Shown piece after piece: positions 35,380-44,651 of a stretch of 64,000 bases of DNA; the first letter of the stretch is position 1, and every line of letters starts with the position of its first letter. Origin of the DNA: an uncultured Gammaproteobacteria bacterium (lineage in GTDB: Bacteria; Pseudomonadota; Gammaproteobacteria; Pseudomonadales; Pseudohongiellaceae); assembly GCA_913060695.1 (NCBI GenBank), contig CAJXUA010000003.1:62001-126000 (forward strand), in the 5' to 3' direction. Under the pieces are notes generated by a model. It was not told the DNA's origin, ran no database searches, and saw only the letters and a program-made list of their open reading frames with translations. A program made the position numbers and the translations under genes.

Positions 35380-36576
35380 TTAGTCCAACATACAGACTAA
35401 ACCCTTCAAATAGAGGCTCTCTGGGAACGGCAACCCAACTGGATGATCTTGCGCTTGGTGCATATAGCGGATGATCTGCCCATGGCGTCCTGCGTCCAGC
35501 ACTCCATCCGCGGTAATCTTTTGGAACAAGGGCAAGTCGATTGCCCCCGAGCAAGAGAAGTTTACCAACAAGCCGCCGGGGCTCAACAACGCCGCCGCCT
35601 GCATCGCAATATCTTTATAGGCCCTTGCCGCGCGCTTGAACTGCGCCTTGGTTTCCGCAAATTTGGGGGGATCGAGCACGATCAAGTCGAACAATTCCTT
35701 ACCCTGTTTAAACTCACGCAGTAGTTCGAAGACATTCGCCTCTCGGTTACTGAACTGGTCCTGCGTAAAGCCATTACGCGCAAAATTCTCAGCAGCGAGC
35801 GCTAAGGAAGGTCCAGAAGAGTCGACATTGAGCACATGGCTTGCCCCGCCCTGCAAGGCAGCGACACCGAAGCCTCCGGTGTAGGCAAAACAATTCAACA
35901 CTCGCCTACCCTTGCTTAGAGAGCGCACCAACTCTCGGTTGTCGTACTGATCCAGATAGAATCCCGTCTTATGGCCATGTGGGATGCTAATGCCGTAGAG
36001 GCGATCACACTCGTTGATCTCCACTATCTCCGGCGGTTCCTCGCCCCAAAGCACACCTTGGGTCGGCTCTAGTCCTTCGCGAGCACGTACTGCAGCTTCG
36101 GAGCGTTCATAGATGCCTTTGCAGGGAAAGAGTTCACGCAACTGCGCAACAATGGTCTCTTTCCAGACCTCGACGCCAGCGAAGAGGAACTGACAGACGA
36201 GAAAATCGCCATAACGGTCTACGATCAATCCCGGCAACTCATCGGCTTCAGCGTAGACGATACGACAACCGGTACGGCGCGGATCATTTAGCAATCCCTC
36301 ACGGCGCTTGATCGCCGCCGCTAGACGACGCCTGAAAAAGCCCTCGTCCACTACCTCGTCTTGTTTAAAACTCCACACCCTTGCGCGGATCTGTGAACTT
36401 GGCGAATAGGCTGCAACGGCGATCTGCTGACCCGAGGCGGTGAGGATTTTCACGGTCTCACCGATCTCGGGCTCTGCGCTCACCCTGTTGACGGCACCGG
36501 AGAATACCCAAGGATGCAGGCGCAGCAGAGAAGACTCTCGTCCCTTATTTAAGTGAAGTGATTTCATGAGCTCCAT
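35380..36576 (-). CDS. rlmI: 23S rRNA (cytosine1962-C5)-methyltransferase
   Basis: The 398-residue methyltransferase is of the RlmI type, modifying C1962 of 23S rRNA with SAM. An N-terminal PUA domain (LHPWVFSGAVNRV; residues ~5-85) is followed by an EEHEE region and the Rossmann fold (VLNCFAYTGGFGVAALQGGA; LDPPKFAETKAQF; NFSCSGAIDLPLF). The YERSEAAVRAREGL segment is typical. ATG 36576 is the longest start; ATG 36567 has GGAG 3 bases before it and is possible. It reads toward mtnC over a 262-bp gap. Confidence 0.94.
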   Translation of the reverse strand: MELMKSLHLNKGRESSLLRLHPWVFSGAVNRVSAEPEIGETVKILTASGQQIAVAAYSPSSQIRARVWSFKQDEVVDEGFFRRRLAAAIKRREGLLNDPRRTGCRIVYAEADELPGLIVDRYGDFLVCQFLFAGVEVWKETIVAQLRELFPCKGIYERSEAAVRAREGLEPTQGVLWGEEPPEIVEINECDRLYGISIPHGHKTGFYLDQYDNRELVRSLSKGRRVLNCFAYTGGFGVAALQGGASHVLNVDSSGPSLALAAENFARNGFTQDQFSNREANVFELLREFKQGKELFDLIVLDPPKFAETKAQFKRAARAYKDIAMQAAALLSPGGLLVNFSCSGAIDLPLFQKITADGVLDAGRHGQIIRYMHQAQDHPVGLPFPESLYLKGLVCMLD

Positions 36577-36621
36577 CGAATCGCTATTTAAAAGACCGCG
36601 ATTCTACTCTGTTTAGGCCTA

Positions 36622-37416
36622 TCAACAAAGCCGTCGCACAAGTAGGTGTTGATAGCGCCCAAGGCTTCGATAGGGTTCCTGACGAGATAACTCAAGCTCC
36701 AGCCCCATTAGTGTGTCCTCTGGCATCGCCCTGCTCTCGGGGCTTAATAGGAAATCATGGATGACTCGAATGCCGCTGTGGCAGAGTATTTCCCACTGGG
36801 CGGCTTCGAAGCATTGCAGCACCTGCACCGGGTCAAGGGGTCGTGTAGGAGTGAGGCTGCCAGGGTTGGGCTTATAAGCCGCATCGAGTATCGCTGGCCG
36901 CGTCCCCCTAAGCAGATTCTTCATGATCAGGCCATGACGATTGTAGAAGGTTAAGGAGAGTATGCTGCCGACTTTAACTAGCGGTAGTAAGGCATCGATT
37001 AGCCCCTGTTGATCCACCACCCATTCCAATACGGCATGGCACAAGACTAGATCGTAGGGCTCGCCTTCGCCGGAGAGCTGCTGCGCACTCATGTCTTGAA
37101 TCGAGCACTGTCTTATATCGACGTCACTCAATCCTTTGGCGAGGGCATTGGCGCGGGCCAGCTCTAACATTTGCGCTGATATATCGCACAGCACCAGAGA
37201 ATGGCCTTGGGCCGCAAGTTGCAAGCCGAACTGCCCTTGCCCGCCCCCCGCATCGAGTATGCGTAAAGTCGACGTGCCGTCCGCAACAAGGGCTTGAGGA
37301 AAAAATTGCTCAAAATCGCGCTGCAAAACGGCCAAGCGCAGCGCCCCCTTCAAGCCACCATAGACATTTTTGGCGAAGCGCGGCGCTAGGTCATCGAAAT
37401 TGCGGTCACTGTCCAT
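36622..37416 (-). CDS. cmoM: tRNA 5-carboxymethoxyuridine methyltransferase
   Basis: The 264-residue SAM methyltransferase has the hallmarks of CmoM, which methylates cmo5U34 of tRNA to mcmo5U: DRNFDDLAPRFAKNVYGGLKGALR, LDAGGGQGQFGLQLA (SAM motif I), LVLCDISAQMLELAR, LCHAVLEWVV, LSLTFYNRHGLIMKNLL and RQEPYRSLGRYQHLLVR. ATG 37416 gives E. coli-like length (261). An alternative TTG at 37458 overlaps the stop of the upstream peptidase gene (TTGA) and would add 14 residues. The two genes are probably in one operon. Confidence 0.9.
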   Translation of the reverse strand: MDSDRNFDDLAPRFAKNVYGGLKGALRLAVLQRDFEQFFPQALVADGTSTLRILDAGGGQGQFGLQLAAQGHSLVLCDISAQMLELARANALAKGLSDVDIRQCSIQDMSAQQLSGEGEPYDLVLCHAVLEWVVDQQGLIDALLPLVKVGSILSLTFYNRHGLIMKNLLRGTRPAILDAAYKPNPGSLTPTRPLDPVQVLQCFEAAQWEILCHSGIRVIHDFLLSPESRAMPEDTLMGLELELSRQEPYRSLGRYQHLLVRRLC

Positions 37417-37454
37417 AGACACTGGAGTACGGCGCCGGGTTGGACTGCTATTGG

Positions 37455-40334
37455 TCAATCAATCACCGCGCCGTTGCTGTCTAGTTCGACAATCGGGTAG
37501 CCCAGTGCCTCGAGAGACTCCAGGATCACACTCTTATCGCCCACCACTAGGATCAACATATTATCTAGGGGGAGCTTCTCGCGTGCCAAGGCGTCTATCT
37601 CGCTCTTGCTAATGTTATTGATGATATCCCGTTGCATGTCGACATAGTCCTCTGGCAAATTGTACTCGACGATTCGACCGAGGAAGCCCGCTTTTTGCCT
37701 AGGGGTTTCATAACGCAGAGCGTCGTTTTGCCCAACTGCCGAGCGGGTAAACTCTAGCTCCTGCTCCGTTATACCTCCCTGTGCGTAGTCGCGTATTTCG
37801 TTGACGAACTGCACGACGGAGTCCGCAGTGCTATCCATGCGCACACTGGCCGACGCAGTGAATGGACCGGGGAACTCTGAACTAGAGAAGTTACTACGGG
37901 CACCATAGGTATAACCTTTGTCCTCACGAAGATTCAGATTGATCCTGCTATTGAAGGCGCCCCCTAACACATAATTCATCAGGTTCGACTTGTAATACTC
38001 TCCGGTTGCGTCATAGGGCATGTCCGTGATGTAGCCAATACGAATTTCCGCCTGTGCAGCATTGGGCTTGTCTACTAGATACAAAGTATTGCCTTCGAGC
38101 TCGGGTAGAGCCGGCTGCTCGCGCATTGGTATCGAGGTAAGTGGTAGTTGATCCAGAAAGGCTAGCTCTGCCAGGATTTCTTGTTCCTCAACATCTCCTA
38201 CCACTACAACTTCGAGGTTAGGAGTCGCGAAACTTGCGCGAGCGAAATTCTCAACATCCTCTAATCTGATTGCCTCTAGCGTTTCGATGCGACCGTTAAA
38301 GGGCACTGCGAAACTATGCTCTGGTCCATAAAGAAGACGATCGAATACCTCATTGGCTATGCTAGACGGGCGCTCCTTAGAGGCTTGCAACGCCTCTATT
38401 TGTTGACGGCGCAGGCGCTCAAGATTCTCTTGCGTGAAAGCCGGATGCAGAACTCTTTGTTCCAGAAGATCCAAAGTAGCGGTGAGATTACGGCTCAACG
38501 CGTTCATGCTGACCACCATGCTCGACTGACTTGCGCTTACATTGATGCTAGCGCCTAGCTTCTGCAACTCCATTTCGAAGGCCTCTGCACTCAATTGCTC
38601 CGTGCCCTCCTCCATCATCGCCGCAGTTAGTGCAGCGATGCCATATTGTTCGGGACTCTGCGCAAGCTGACCGCCGGTAAACTCTAATTGCAGTGTAACG
38701 GTGGGGATTTCACGACTCACAGTCCCAATTATCTGCGCACCGTTATCCAAATGCGTACGCCAATATGGCGGCACTTGCATCAACGGCGCCTGTCCAGATT
38801 GCGGCTGCATGCTGCGGTCGAAATTATCGGCCACTGGGCGTGGCTCAAAGTCATCCTGCGAGTCATCTGTAACGCGAATCGCGGGGCTAGGCGAGAAATT
38901 ATCCGGCTGCACCGGCGCGTCGGGATTGTCTTGGGTAAGCACACTGAGAATGACAGCAGGCTGACCAGCAATGTATTGATTGAACACGCGCAAAATATCT
39001 TCTTTGCTCAGCGTCCTCAATAACTCTAGCTCTGTCGCAATATAATTCGGATTATCGATAAGATAATCGTAAAGAGCGAGACGCGACGCCTTACCCTGTA
39101 CGCTTGCAAGTCCGTTCACGAGGCGCGCCTCACTCTCTCCCTTGAAGGTCGCTAGATCGTCATCGTCGATATCATCGGCATCAAAATTGGCCAGAATCTC
39201 TCGAATCTCCGCAACGAACTCTGCCAGATCGGCATCCGGAAAAGCTTGGACTTCTAAAGAGAAGAACCCGCCTAGTTCATAGGCTTGGTTCGAGGCGCTG
39301 GCGTCAATCGCGCGATTACTTAATACGAAGCGTTGATAGAAAGGCGAGTTTTTGCCACCACCAATGATGCTAGCCAAGGCCTCTAAGGGCAGACGATCGG
39401 CCTCGGAGAATGGCACCGTAGGATAAGTCACTTCCAATAAAGGAAAGCGAATATTCGGATCTACATAGGAGATATAACGATCGCTATCAATAGTGATTGT
39501 CTGGGGACTGGCGCGCTCGACCTCTGGCCCTCGGGGAATAGTGCCAAAATATTTATCAACCAGTGCTAATGCATTGGCCTCATCGATATCCCCTGCAATA
39601 ATAAGCGTAGCGTTGTTAGGACCATACCAGCGCAGAAAGAAATTCTTCAGGTCATCCAGCGTGGCAGCGTCAAGGTCTTCGGGGTAACCGATCGTTGGCC
39701 ATGAATATGGGTGTCCGCTAGGATACAGCGCAGCTAACAACATCTCGTACACGCGCCCATAGGGTCGATTCTCTACGTTCTGGCCGCGCTCGTTTTTCAC
39801 TGTAGAGCGTTGAATCTCGAACTTCTCTTGAGTCACCGCTTCCAGAAGGAAGCCCATGCGATCCGCTTCTAGCCACAGGGTGGTCTCAAGCTGATTCGCA
39901 GGCACAGTCTGATAGTAATTGGTGCGATCTAAACTAGTAGAGCCATTTAAGGTACCGCCGGACTCAGTCACTATGCGAAAATGCTCTTCGTCGCCAACGT
40001 GCGCGGAGCCTTGGAACATCATGTGCTCAAAGAAATGCGCGAAACCAGAGCGTTGCGGTTCTTCGCGCGCAGACCCTACATGGTAAGTGATGTTTACATG
40101 GACTAGGGGGTCGGAATTATCTTCGTGCAGAAGCACCGTTAAGCCATTGGGGTACTCGTACTTCTTATAGGGGATGACAATCTCATCGCCACCGCGGGCT
40201 ATAGTCTCTAACAACTCATAGTTGCCTTCTGGCTCGGCTATCGCCGCGCTGTTCTCTGGCATCTCTACCGGGGCTGGTTCAGAGCAAGCAAAAAGAAGTG
40301 TTACCAAGGCAGCAACGCAAATCAAACGGAACAT
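37455..40334 (-). CDS. M16-family zinc peptidase lipoprotein
   Basis: The 959-residue protein has a lipoprotein signal (LVTLLFACSEP, Cys17), so it is anchored in the inner or outer membrane and faces the periplasm. The first M16 half has the inverted zinc motif HFFEH (H100, E103, H104) and a downstream ENRPYGRVYEMLLAALYP region carrying the third ligand. The second half (from ~residue 520, WRTHLDNGAQIIGTVSREIP) lacks the HXXEH motif, as in two-domain PqqL/insulinase-like enzymes. It degrades peptides, possibly in a clam-shell chamber. The start ATG 40334 has GAGG 5 bases upstream; GTG 40340 is a second option. Confidence 0.93.
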   Translation of the reverse strand: MFRLICVAALVTLLFACSEPAPVEMPENSAAIAEPEGNYELLETIARGGDEIVIPYKKYEYPNGLTVLLHEDNSDPLVHVNITYHVGSAREEPQRSGFAHFFEHMMFQGSAHVGDEEHFRIVTESGGTLNGSTSLDRTNYYQTVPANQLETTLWLEADRMGFLLEAVTQEKFEIQRSTVKNERGQNVENRPYGRVYEMLLAALYPSGHPYSWPTIGYPEDLDAATLDDLKNFFLRWYGPNNATLIIAGDIDEANALALVDKYFGTIPRGPEVERASPQTITIDSDRYISYVDPNIRFPLLEVTYPTVPFSEADRLPLEALASIIGGGKNSPFYQRFVLSNRAIDASASNQAYELGGFFSLEVQAFPDADLAEFVAEIREILANFDADDIDDDDLATFKGESEARLVNGLASVQGKASRLALYDYLIDNPNYIATELELLRTLSKEDILRVFNQYIAGQPAVILSVLTQDNPDAPVQPDNFSPSPAIRVTDDSQDDFEPRPVADNFDRSMQPQSGQAPLMQVPPYWRTHLDNGAQIIGTVSREIPTVTLQLEFTGGQLAQSPEQYGIAALTAAMMEEGTEQLSAEAFEMELQKLGASINVSASQSSMVVSMNALSRNLTATLDLLEQRVLHPAFTQENLERLRRQQIEALQASKERPSSIANEVFDRLLYGPEHSFAVPFNGRIETLEAIRLEDVENFARASFATPNLEVVVVGDVEEQEILAELAFLDQLPLTSIPMREQPALPELEGNTLYLVDKPNAAQAEIRIGYITDMPYDATGEYYKSNLMNYVLGGAFNSRINLNLREDKGYTYGARSNFSSSEFPGPFTASASVRMDSTADSVVQFVNEIRDYAQGGITEQELEFTRSAVGQNDALRYETPRQKAGFLGRIVEYNLPEDYVDMQRDIINNISKSEIDALAREKLPLDNMLILVVGDKSVILESLEALGYPIVELDSNGAVID

Positions 40335-40430
40335 ATACACCTCACTAGAATTCTTTACGGCATCAAACTAAAAAGGACGCCGCCTGCACAGGAGTATATA
40401 GCGTTTTAAGCACGAAAACGCCACTAAACC

Positions 40431-41312
40431 TCACGCCGCCCGTGGGTCTTTATCGGGGCTTTTGATGACCAATAACAGTGCCATCACGGTTACCGCGGTG
40501 CCCGCAACAATCATCGGGGTTATCGGTTCGTCGAAAAGCAACCAGGCCATTGCCGCTGTAGTAGGTGGCGTCATGTATAACAGACTTGTCACCTTCGTCG
40601 CAGCGCCATCGCGTATCATGATAAAGAGCAGGGAGATTGCCCCGATAGAGAGTGCGAAGATCGACCAGAGTAAAGAAGCGACCATTGGGAAGACCCATTC
40701 GATCTGCCGCGTCTCGAACGCAAACATAATGGGTAGGCACACCAGTGCGGAGGCCGCAAACTGGATGGTGGAGCCCACGCGCAGATCGAAACTCGGGCAG
40801 AAGCGTTTCTGGTAAAGGGTTCCAAAGGTGATGCTAGCGAGGGCTAAGACGGATAGCCCTAGACTGGTCAGGCTGAGTCCGATTAAGGAGAACTTGGCCA
40901 TGACGACCATGCCGACGCCGGTCAGGCCCGCCATTAAACCGAGCCATTGCCGCGCGCTCACCCGCTCCGCGACCAGTGCCGAGAGCCAAGCGGTGAAGAT
41001 AGGCTGCAGGCCCATAATCAGCGCTACTAGGCTCGCAGACATCCCTAGCTTGACCGCCGCCCACACGCCGCCGAGATAGCCTGCTTGCAACATTACCCCC
41101 GCGATGGCGATATGCATGCATTGTTGCCTTGACGGCCAAGTCACACGTGCCAATAGTGCAATCGGCACCATGACCAACAACACGCCAGAAAAGCGGAGGA
41201 ACAAAAAGGTCATCGGTTCCGAATAAGGCATGCCATAGCGGGCAACGATGAAACCTGTGCTCCAAACAAATACAAAGATTATTGGGATTAAGCGTTGCAG
41301 AGACTGCTTCAT
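40431..41312 (-). CDS. EamA/DMT-superfamily transporter
   Basis: The 293-residue inner-membrane protein has about ten hydrophobic segments arranged as two EamA repeats (first FVFVWSTGFIVARYGMPYSEPMTFLFLRF; second ASITFGTLYQKRF ... TPPTTAAMAWLLFDEPITPMIVAGTAV, read in parts). It belongs to the drug/metabolite transporter superfamily, whose members export amino acids, metabolites or drugs; the substrate is unknown. It is divergent from the dynamin-like gene across 218 bp. Confidence 0.92.
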   Translation of the reverse strand: MKQSLQRLIPIIFVFVWSTGFIVARYGMPYSEPMTFLFLRFSGVLLVMVPIALLARVTWPSRQQCMHIAIAGVMLQAGYLGGVWAAVKLGMSASLVALIMGLQPIFTAWLSALVAERVSARQWLGLMAGLTGVGMVVMAKFSLIGLSLTSLGLSVLALASITFGTLYQKRFCPSFDLRVGSTIQFAASALVCLPIMFAFETRQIEWVFPMVASLLWSIFALSIGAISLLFIMIRDGAATKVTSLLYMTPPTTAAMAWLLFDEPITPMIVAGTAVTVMALLLVIKSPDKDPRAA

Positions 41313-41391
41313 AACTCGAACTCTTGAGACCTATCTTGCGCGACCCTATTGGCTCCTACGCTCATTCGCGCCCTAGATTCTAGCCTTTAAC

Positions 41392-41415
41392 AGCGCACTG
41401 TAAAGCGCACTGTAA
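41392..41415. repeat. Tandem 12-bp repeat
   Basis: AGCGCACTGTAA occurs twice head to tail in the divergent spacer between the DMT exporter and dynamin-like genes. It may be a regulator site for one of them or a slippage product. Confidence 0.5.
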
Positions 41416-41530
41416 AGAAAGTTTCGACTATGAATCTCCCGTTAGGGCTTAAGTTCTAGCGCTTCTCTAGACAAATCGGCCTCTAAAATGGGAAGCTTCA
41501 AGTTCAATTCAATTCGCCCTAGGAAGTATT

Positions 41531-42955
41531 GTGGCTAAAACCGCGACAGAAGAGCGTATCAAGCGCTTGAAAGACCATCTTGAGATCGAGAACCCAGCCC
41601 TTGCAGAGGTGGTAACACGCTTTCAGGAGCTGGACCAGGTAGCCCGTAAACTCGGTTTTATGGGGCGCGATGACTCCTACGCCACACAAATCTCTTGGTG
41701 GCCAGTAGTAGCAGTCCTCGGCACCTACTCTGCGGGCAAATCGACCTTCTTAAATGAGTATCTAGGCCAGCCCCTACAGCGCACTGGAAATCAGGCCGTA
41801 GACGACAAGTTTACCGTCATAGCCTATGGCGCAGGCAGCGAGGCACACCAACTACCCGGGCTCGCGCTAGACAAAGACCCACGTTTTCCTTTCTATCAGA
41901 TCAGCCGCGATATCGACGGAGTGGCCGAAGGCGAAGGCAAGCGCGTGGATGCCTATTTGCAACTGCGCACCACCAACGCCCCAGTGCTGCAGGGGAAGAT
42001 CTTTATCGATTCCCCGGGCTTTGACGCCGACCAACAGCGCAGCTCTACACTGCTGATCACCGATCACATCATCGACTTGTCCGACCTAGTGCTAGTTTTC
42101 TTCGATGCACGTCATCCTGAGCCCGGCGCGATGGCCGACACCCTAAAGCACCTAGTGGTCAACACCGCACAGCGAGCAGACAGCGCCAAATTCCTCTATA
42201 TCCTCAATCAGATGGACAATACGGCCCGCGAGGATAACCCCGAGGAGGTCGTGGCAGCATGGCAACGCGCACTAGCACAGTCCGGACTTACTGCCGGGCG
42301 TTTCTATCGCATCTATTCCGAGGCCGCCGCTCAGCCGATTGCAGATGATCTAACAAGGGAGCGCTTCCAAGCTAAGCGCGACGAAGACCTGAATGATATC
42401 AAGGCACGCATCGACCAACTGGATGTTGAGCGTGCCTACCGCATCATCGGAGCCCTAGAGAGCAACGCCAAACACCTACGCGACACATTAGTCCCTAGGC
42501 TAATTGACGCTAGACAGACTTGGTCAACCCGCTCGCTGTGGTTGAATGGCATCGTGTTCGTCAGCGGCCTAGCTGCATTTGTGTTCTACAGCATACGCGC
42601 CGAAGCCTGGCACGGGCTGTATTTCACCCCATTCTCAGACCTCGCTATCCCTATACAAGTTGCGGTGGCATCCGCTGGCGTTGCACTGCTGCTCTATCTC
42701 AACTCCACGCTCCGCGCCCTAGCGGGGCAGTCTGTTCTGCGCAGACTGCAACGTCACAGCAACAGCAAAGACGACAAACAAGTGATCACCGCCTTTGAAG
42801 CGAACCTAAACTCTTGGTGGTCGTCGCTTATTCCGTCCAGGCCATTAGGTTGGACTGCGCGCAGCCGTCGCAAGCTAGACACTGTCATTGCAGGCACGGG
42901 GGAATTGGTGCAGAAGCTCAACGACCGCTTTGCTAAGCCGACGAGCCGTAACTAG
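41531..42955 (+). CDS. Dynamin-like GTPase with two membrane spans
   Basis: The 474-residue protein has a dynamin/EHD-type GTPase domain: P-loop GTYSAGKST (64-72), G2-like threonine in DDKFTVIAYG, G3 DSPGFD (~160) and G4 NQMD (~226). A helical region follows, then two hydrophobic spans (~335-358 and ~371-392) near the C-terminus. It most resembles bacterial dynamin family proteins and eukaryotic EHD ATPases in the order of motifs. Bacterial members remodel or protect membranes; no partner GTPase lies next to it. The start is GTG with AGGAAG 5 bases upstream. It stands alone, facing glgA. Confidence 0.86.
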   Translation: MAKTATEERIKRLKDHLEIENPALAEVVTRFQELDQVARKLGFMGRDDSYATQISWWPVVAVLGTYSAGKSTFLNEYLGQPLQRTGNQAVDDKFTVIAYGAGSEAHQLPGLALDKDPRFPFYQISRDIDGVAEGEGKRVDAYLQLRTTNAPVLQGKIFIDSPGFDADQQRSSTLLITDHIIDLSDLVLVFFDARHPEPGAMADTLKHLVVNTAQRADSAKFLYILNQMDNTAREDNPEEVVAAWQRALAQSGLTAGRFYRIYSEAAAQPIADDLTRERFQAKRDEDLNDIKARIDQLDVERAYRIIGALESNAKHLRDTLVPRLIDARQTWSTRSLWLNGIVFVSGLAAFVFYSIRAEAWHGLYFTPFSDLAIPIQVAVASAGVALLLYLNSTLRALAGQSVLRRLQRHSNSKDDKQVITAFEANLNSWWSSLIPSRPLGWTARSRRKLDTVIAGTGELVQKLNDRFAKPTSRN

Positions 42956-42977
42956 AACGCCGAACCATGAGGCAAGT

Positions 42978-43020
42978 CTGTACTCCCGATAGAGGCTAAA
43001 AAGCCCCATCGGGTGTACAG
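42978..43020. terminator. Long inverted repeat between convergent genes
   Basis: CTGTACTCCCGAT (42978-42990) and ATCGGGTGTACAG (43008-43020) pair with a single mismatch, and an inner GGC/GCC adds to the stem. It occupies most of the 73-bp gap between the converging dynamin-like gene and glgA. No T-run follows on either strand. It probably acts as a two-way terminator or 3' stabiliser. Confidence 0.6.
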
Positions 43021-43028
43021 CTGCCGAC

Positions 43029-44639
43029 CTAGGGTTTAGGGTTTAGCAAGGGGGTGTAGAGTAAATCTTGGTATTGCTGCACCGCCACTTCCCAGCTAAA
43101 ACGCGCGTTAGAGGCGTTACGGCGCAGGTTCAGCCAAACCGCCGGTTTCGCGGTAGTCCCACAGGCCGTAACAACAGTATCGAGCATGTTCTGCGCCTGT
43201 TCGCTCGGAGTATCTCCCCGGAACGAAAAACCATTAACGCCGCTCTCAACGGTGTCCTTTAATCCACCTACTTCATGCACGATACAGGGGGTGCCTGCCC
43301 GCATCGCGAGCATCTGGCTAATTCCACAGGGCTCGAAACTGCTTGGCATTAGGAATAGGTCGCCGGCTGCGTACAGCGCGTCTGCCAACTCCTCCGAAAA
43401 GCCCTGAAGGAAAAGGAAATTATAGTGACGCGCCATCGCCGAGGTAAAGAAGTGCTCGTAGTACTCCTCGCCGCTGCCAATCATGATGAACACGCCATCT
43501 TTGAGATCGGCGAGCAATTTATCCAAAGCATTGATCTCCCCGCCCTTCCCGTCGCTCACTAGCTCCATCAGCAGGCGCGCCTTCTGACCCGTTACGCGGC
43601 CTACCGAGCTAAGTGTTGTACCCACGGGCTTACGCCGCCTGCGCCACTGCGCTACGCGAAGCTGTGCGTGAAAATGCGCGGCGGGTACGTAGTGCTTGTC
43701 ACCCACCCATGCCATTAAGGACTGTTCGATGAGGTCAAACAATTGCGCACGGGAGCGGTGCGGAGCGGGCGGCGTGTTGTAGGCACAGCCATTGAGGATG
43801 CCATGCAGGCTCCCTTGCTCCTCTAGGCGCTGTAGGTCTTTCTCCAACCCTTCTCCTCCCACGAAACCATGGGCGTGATCCGTTGGAATCAAGATCTCTT
43901 GCACATAATTGGGCGATACCGCATGAACTCGATCGGAAAGATTAATGCCTGTACGCATGAGATTAACGCAGTCCCAATGCACTGGGTCTTGAATCAACGT
44001 CAGGTCTGGTGCGAGATTGGGATACCAGTGATGCAGGGACGACTCGTGCCCAGATAAGGGACGCACGCCCTGCAGAGAGAGGTTGTGAATCGTATAGACG
44101 GTGGGCAGCGCACGTAGGGCGCGGTAGGCAGGCATATAACGCCGCAGTAAGGCCACGAGCGAGCCGTGCCAATCGTGCAGATGGAGCACATCCACTTTTT
44201 CGAATCGCGTCTCTATCAGGCCCTGGCAAACGGCTATACAGAATAGTGCGAATTTATGGGCGTCGGTCGCAAAGGGGCCATGTTGATCATTGCAGTAAAT
44301 CGCGCCCTCGCCACAGGAAGCGAACAGGGGATGCTCGAGAATATAATGGCTAACCGAGCCCCGGTTCTTCTTGCGGGCGCCCTTCCCCTTTGCCTCTGCG
44401 GCTTGCTCGACACGGAATAGAGCCACAGTTTCTGTGTTCCCACAGAAGGAGACCTCGATAGTGCCTAGCAATGTCGAGGCGTTGCGTTTTGCTAAAGACT
44501 GGTAGCCTGGCGTGATAACCGAAACCTGATGGCCCGATTGCGCCAAGGCTATCGGGACGTCTCGAATTACGTCGCCAATCCCTCCTACCTTGCCGCCCAC
44601 TAACGCCCCGTTCTCTGCGGCAATCATTGCAATATGCAT
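43029..44639 (-). CDS. glgA: Glycogen synthase (ADP-glucose)
   Basis: The 536-residue GT5 glucosyltransferase adds glucose from ADP-glucose to the ends of alpha-1,4 glucan. The N-terminal domain has KVGGIGDVIRDVPIALA, with the KxGG substrate loop, and HLHDWHGSLVALL. The C-terminal domain has SVGRVTGQKARLL, FLMPSSFEPCGISQMLAMRAGTPCIVHEVGGL (read in parts) and GVNGFSF. It is longer than E. coli GlgA (477). It is the last gene of the ten-gene carbohydrate cluster, 12 bp after glgC. Confidence 0.96.
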   Translation of the reverse strand: MHIAMIAAENGALVGGKVGGIGDVIRDVPIALAQSGHQVSVITPGYQSLAKRNASTLLGTIEVSFCGNTETVALFRVEQAAEAKGKGARKKNRGSVSHYILEHPLFASCGEGAIYCNDQHGPFATDAHKFALFCIAVCQGLIETRFEKVDVLHLHDWHGSLVALLRRYMPAYRALRALPTVYTIHNLSLQGVRPLSGHESSLHHWYPNLAPDLTLIQDPVHWDCVNLMRTGINLSDRVHAVSPNYVQEILIPTDHAHGFVGGEGLEKDLQRLEEQGSLHGILNGCAYNTPPAPHRSRAQLFDLIEQSLMAWVGDKHYVPAAHFHAQLRVAQWRRRRKPVGTTLSSVGRVTGQKARLLMELVSDGKGGEINALDKLLADLKDGVFIMIGSGEEYYEHFFTSAMARHYNFLFLQGFSEELADALYAAGDLFLMPSSFEPCGISQMLAMRAGTPCIVHEVGGLKDTVESGVNGFSFRGDTPSEQAQNMLDTVVTACGTTAKPAVWLNLRRNASNARFSWEVAVQQYQDLLYTPLLNPKP

Positions 44640-44651
44640 GCGTCCCTCTGT

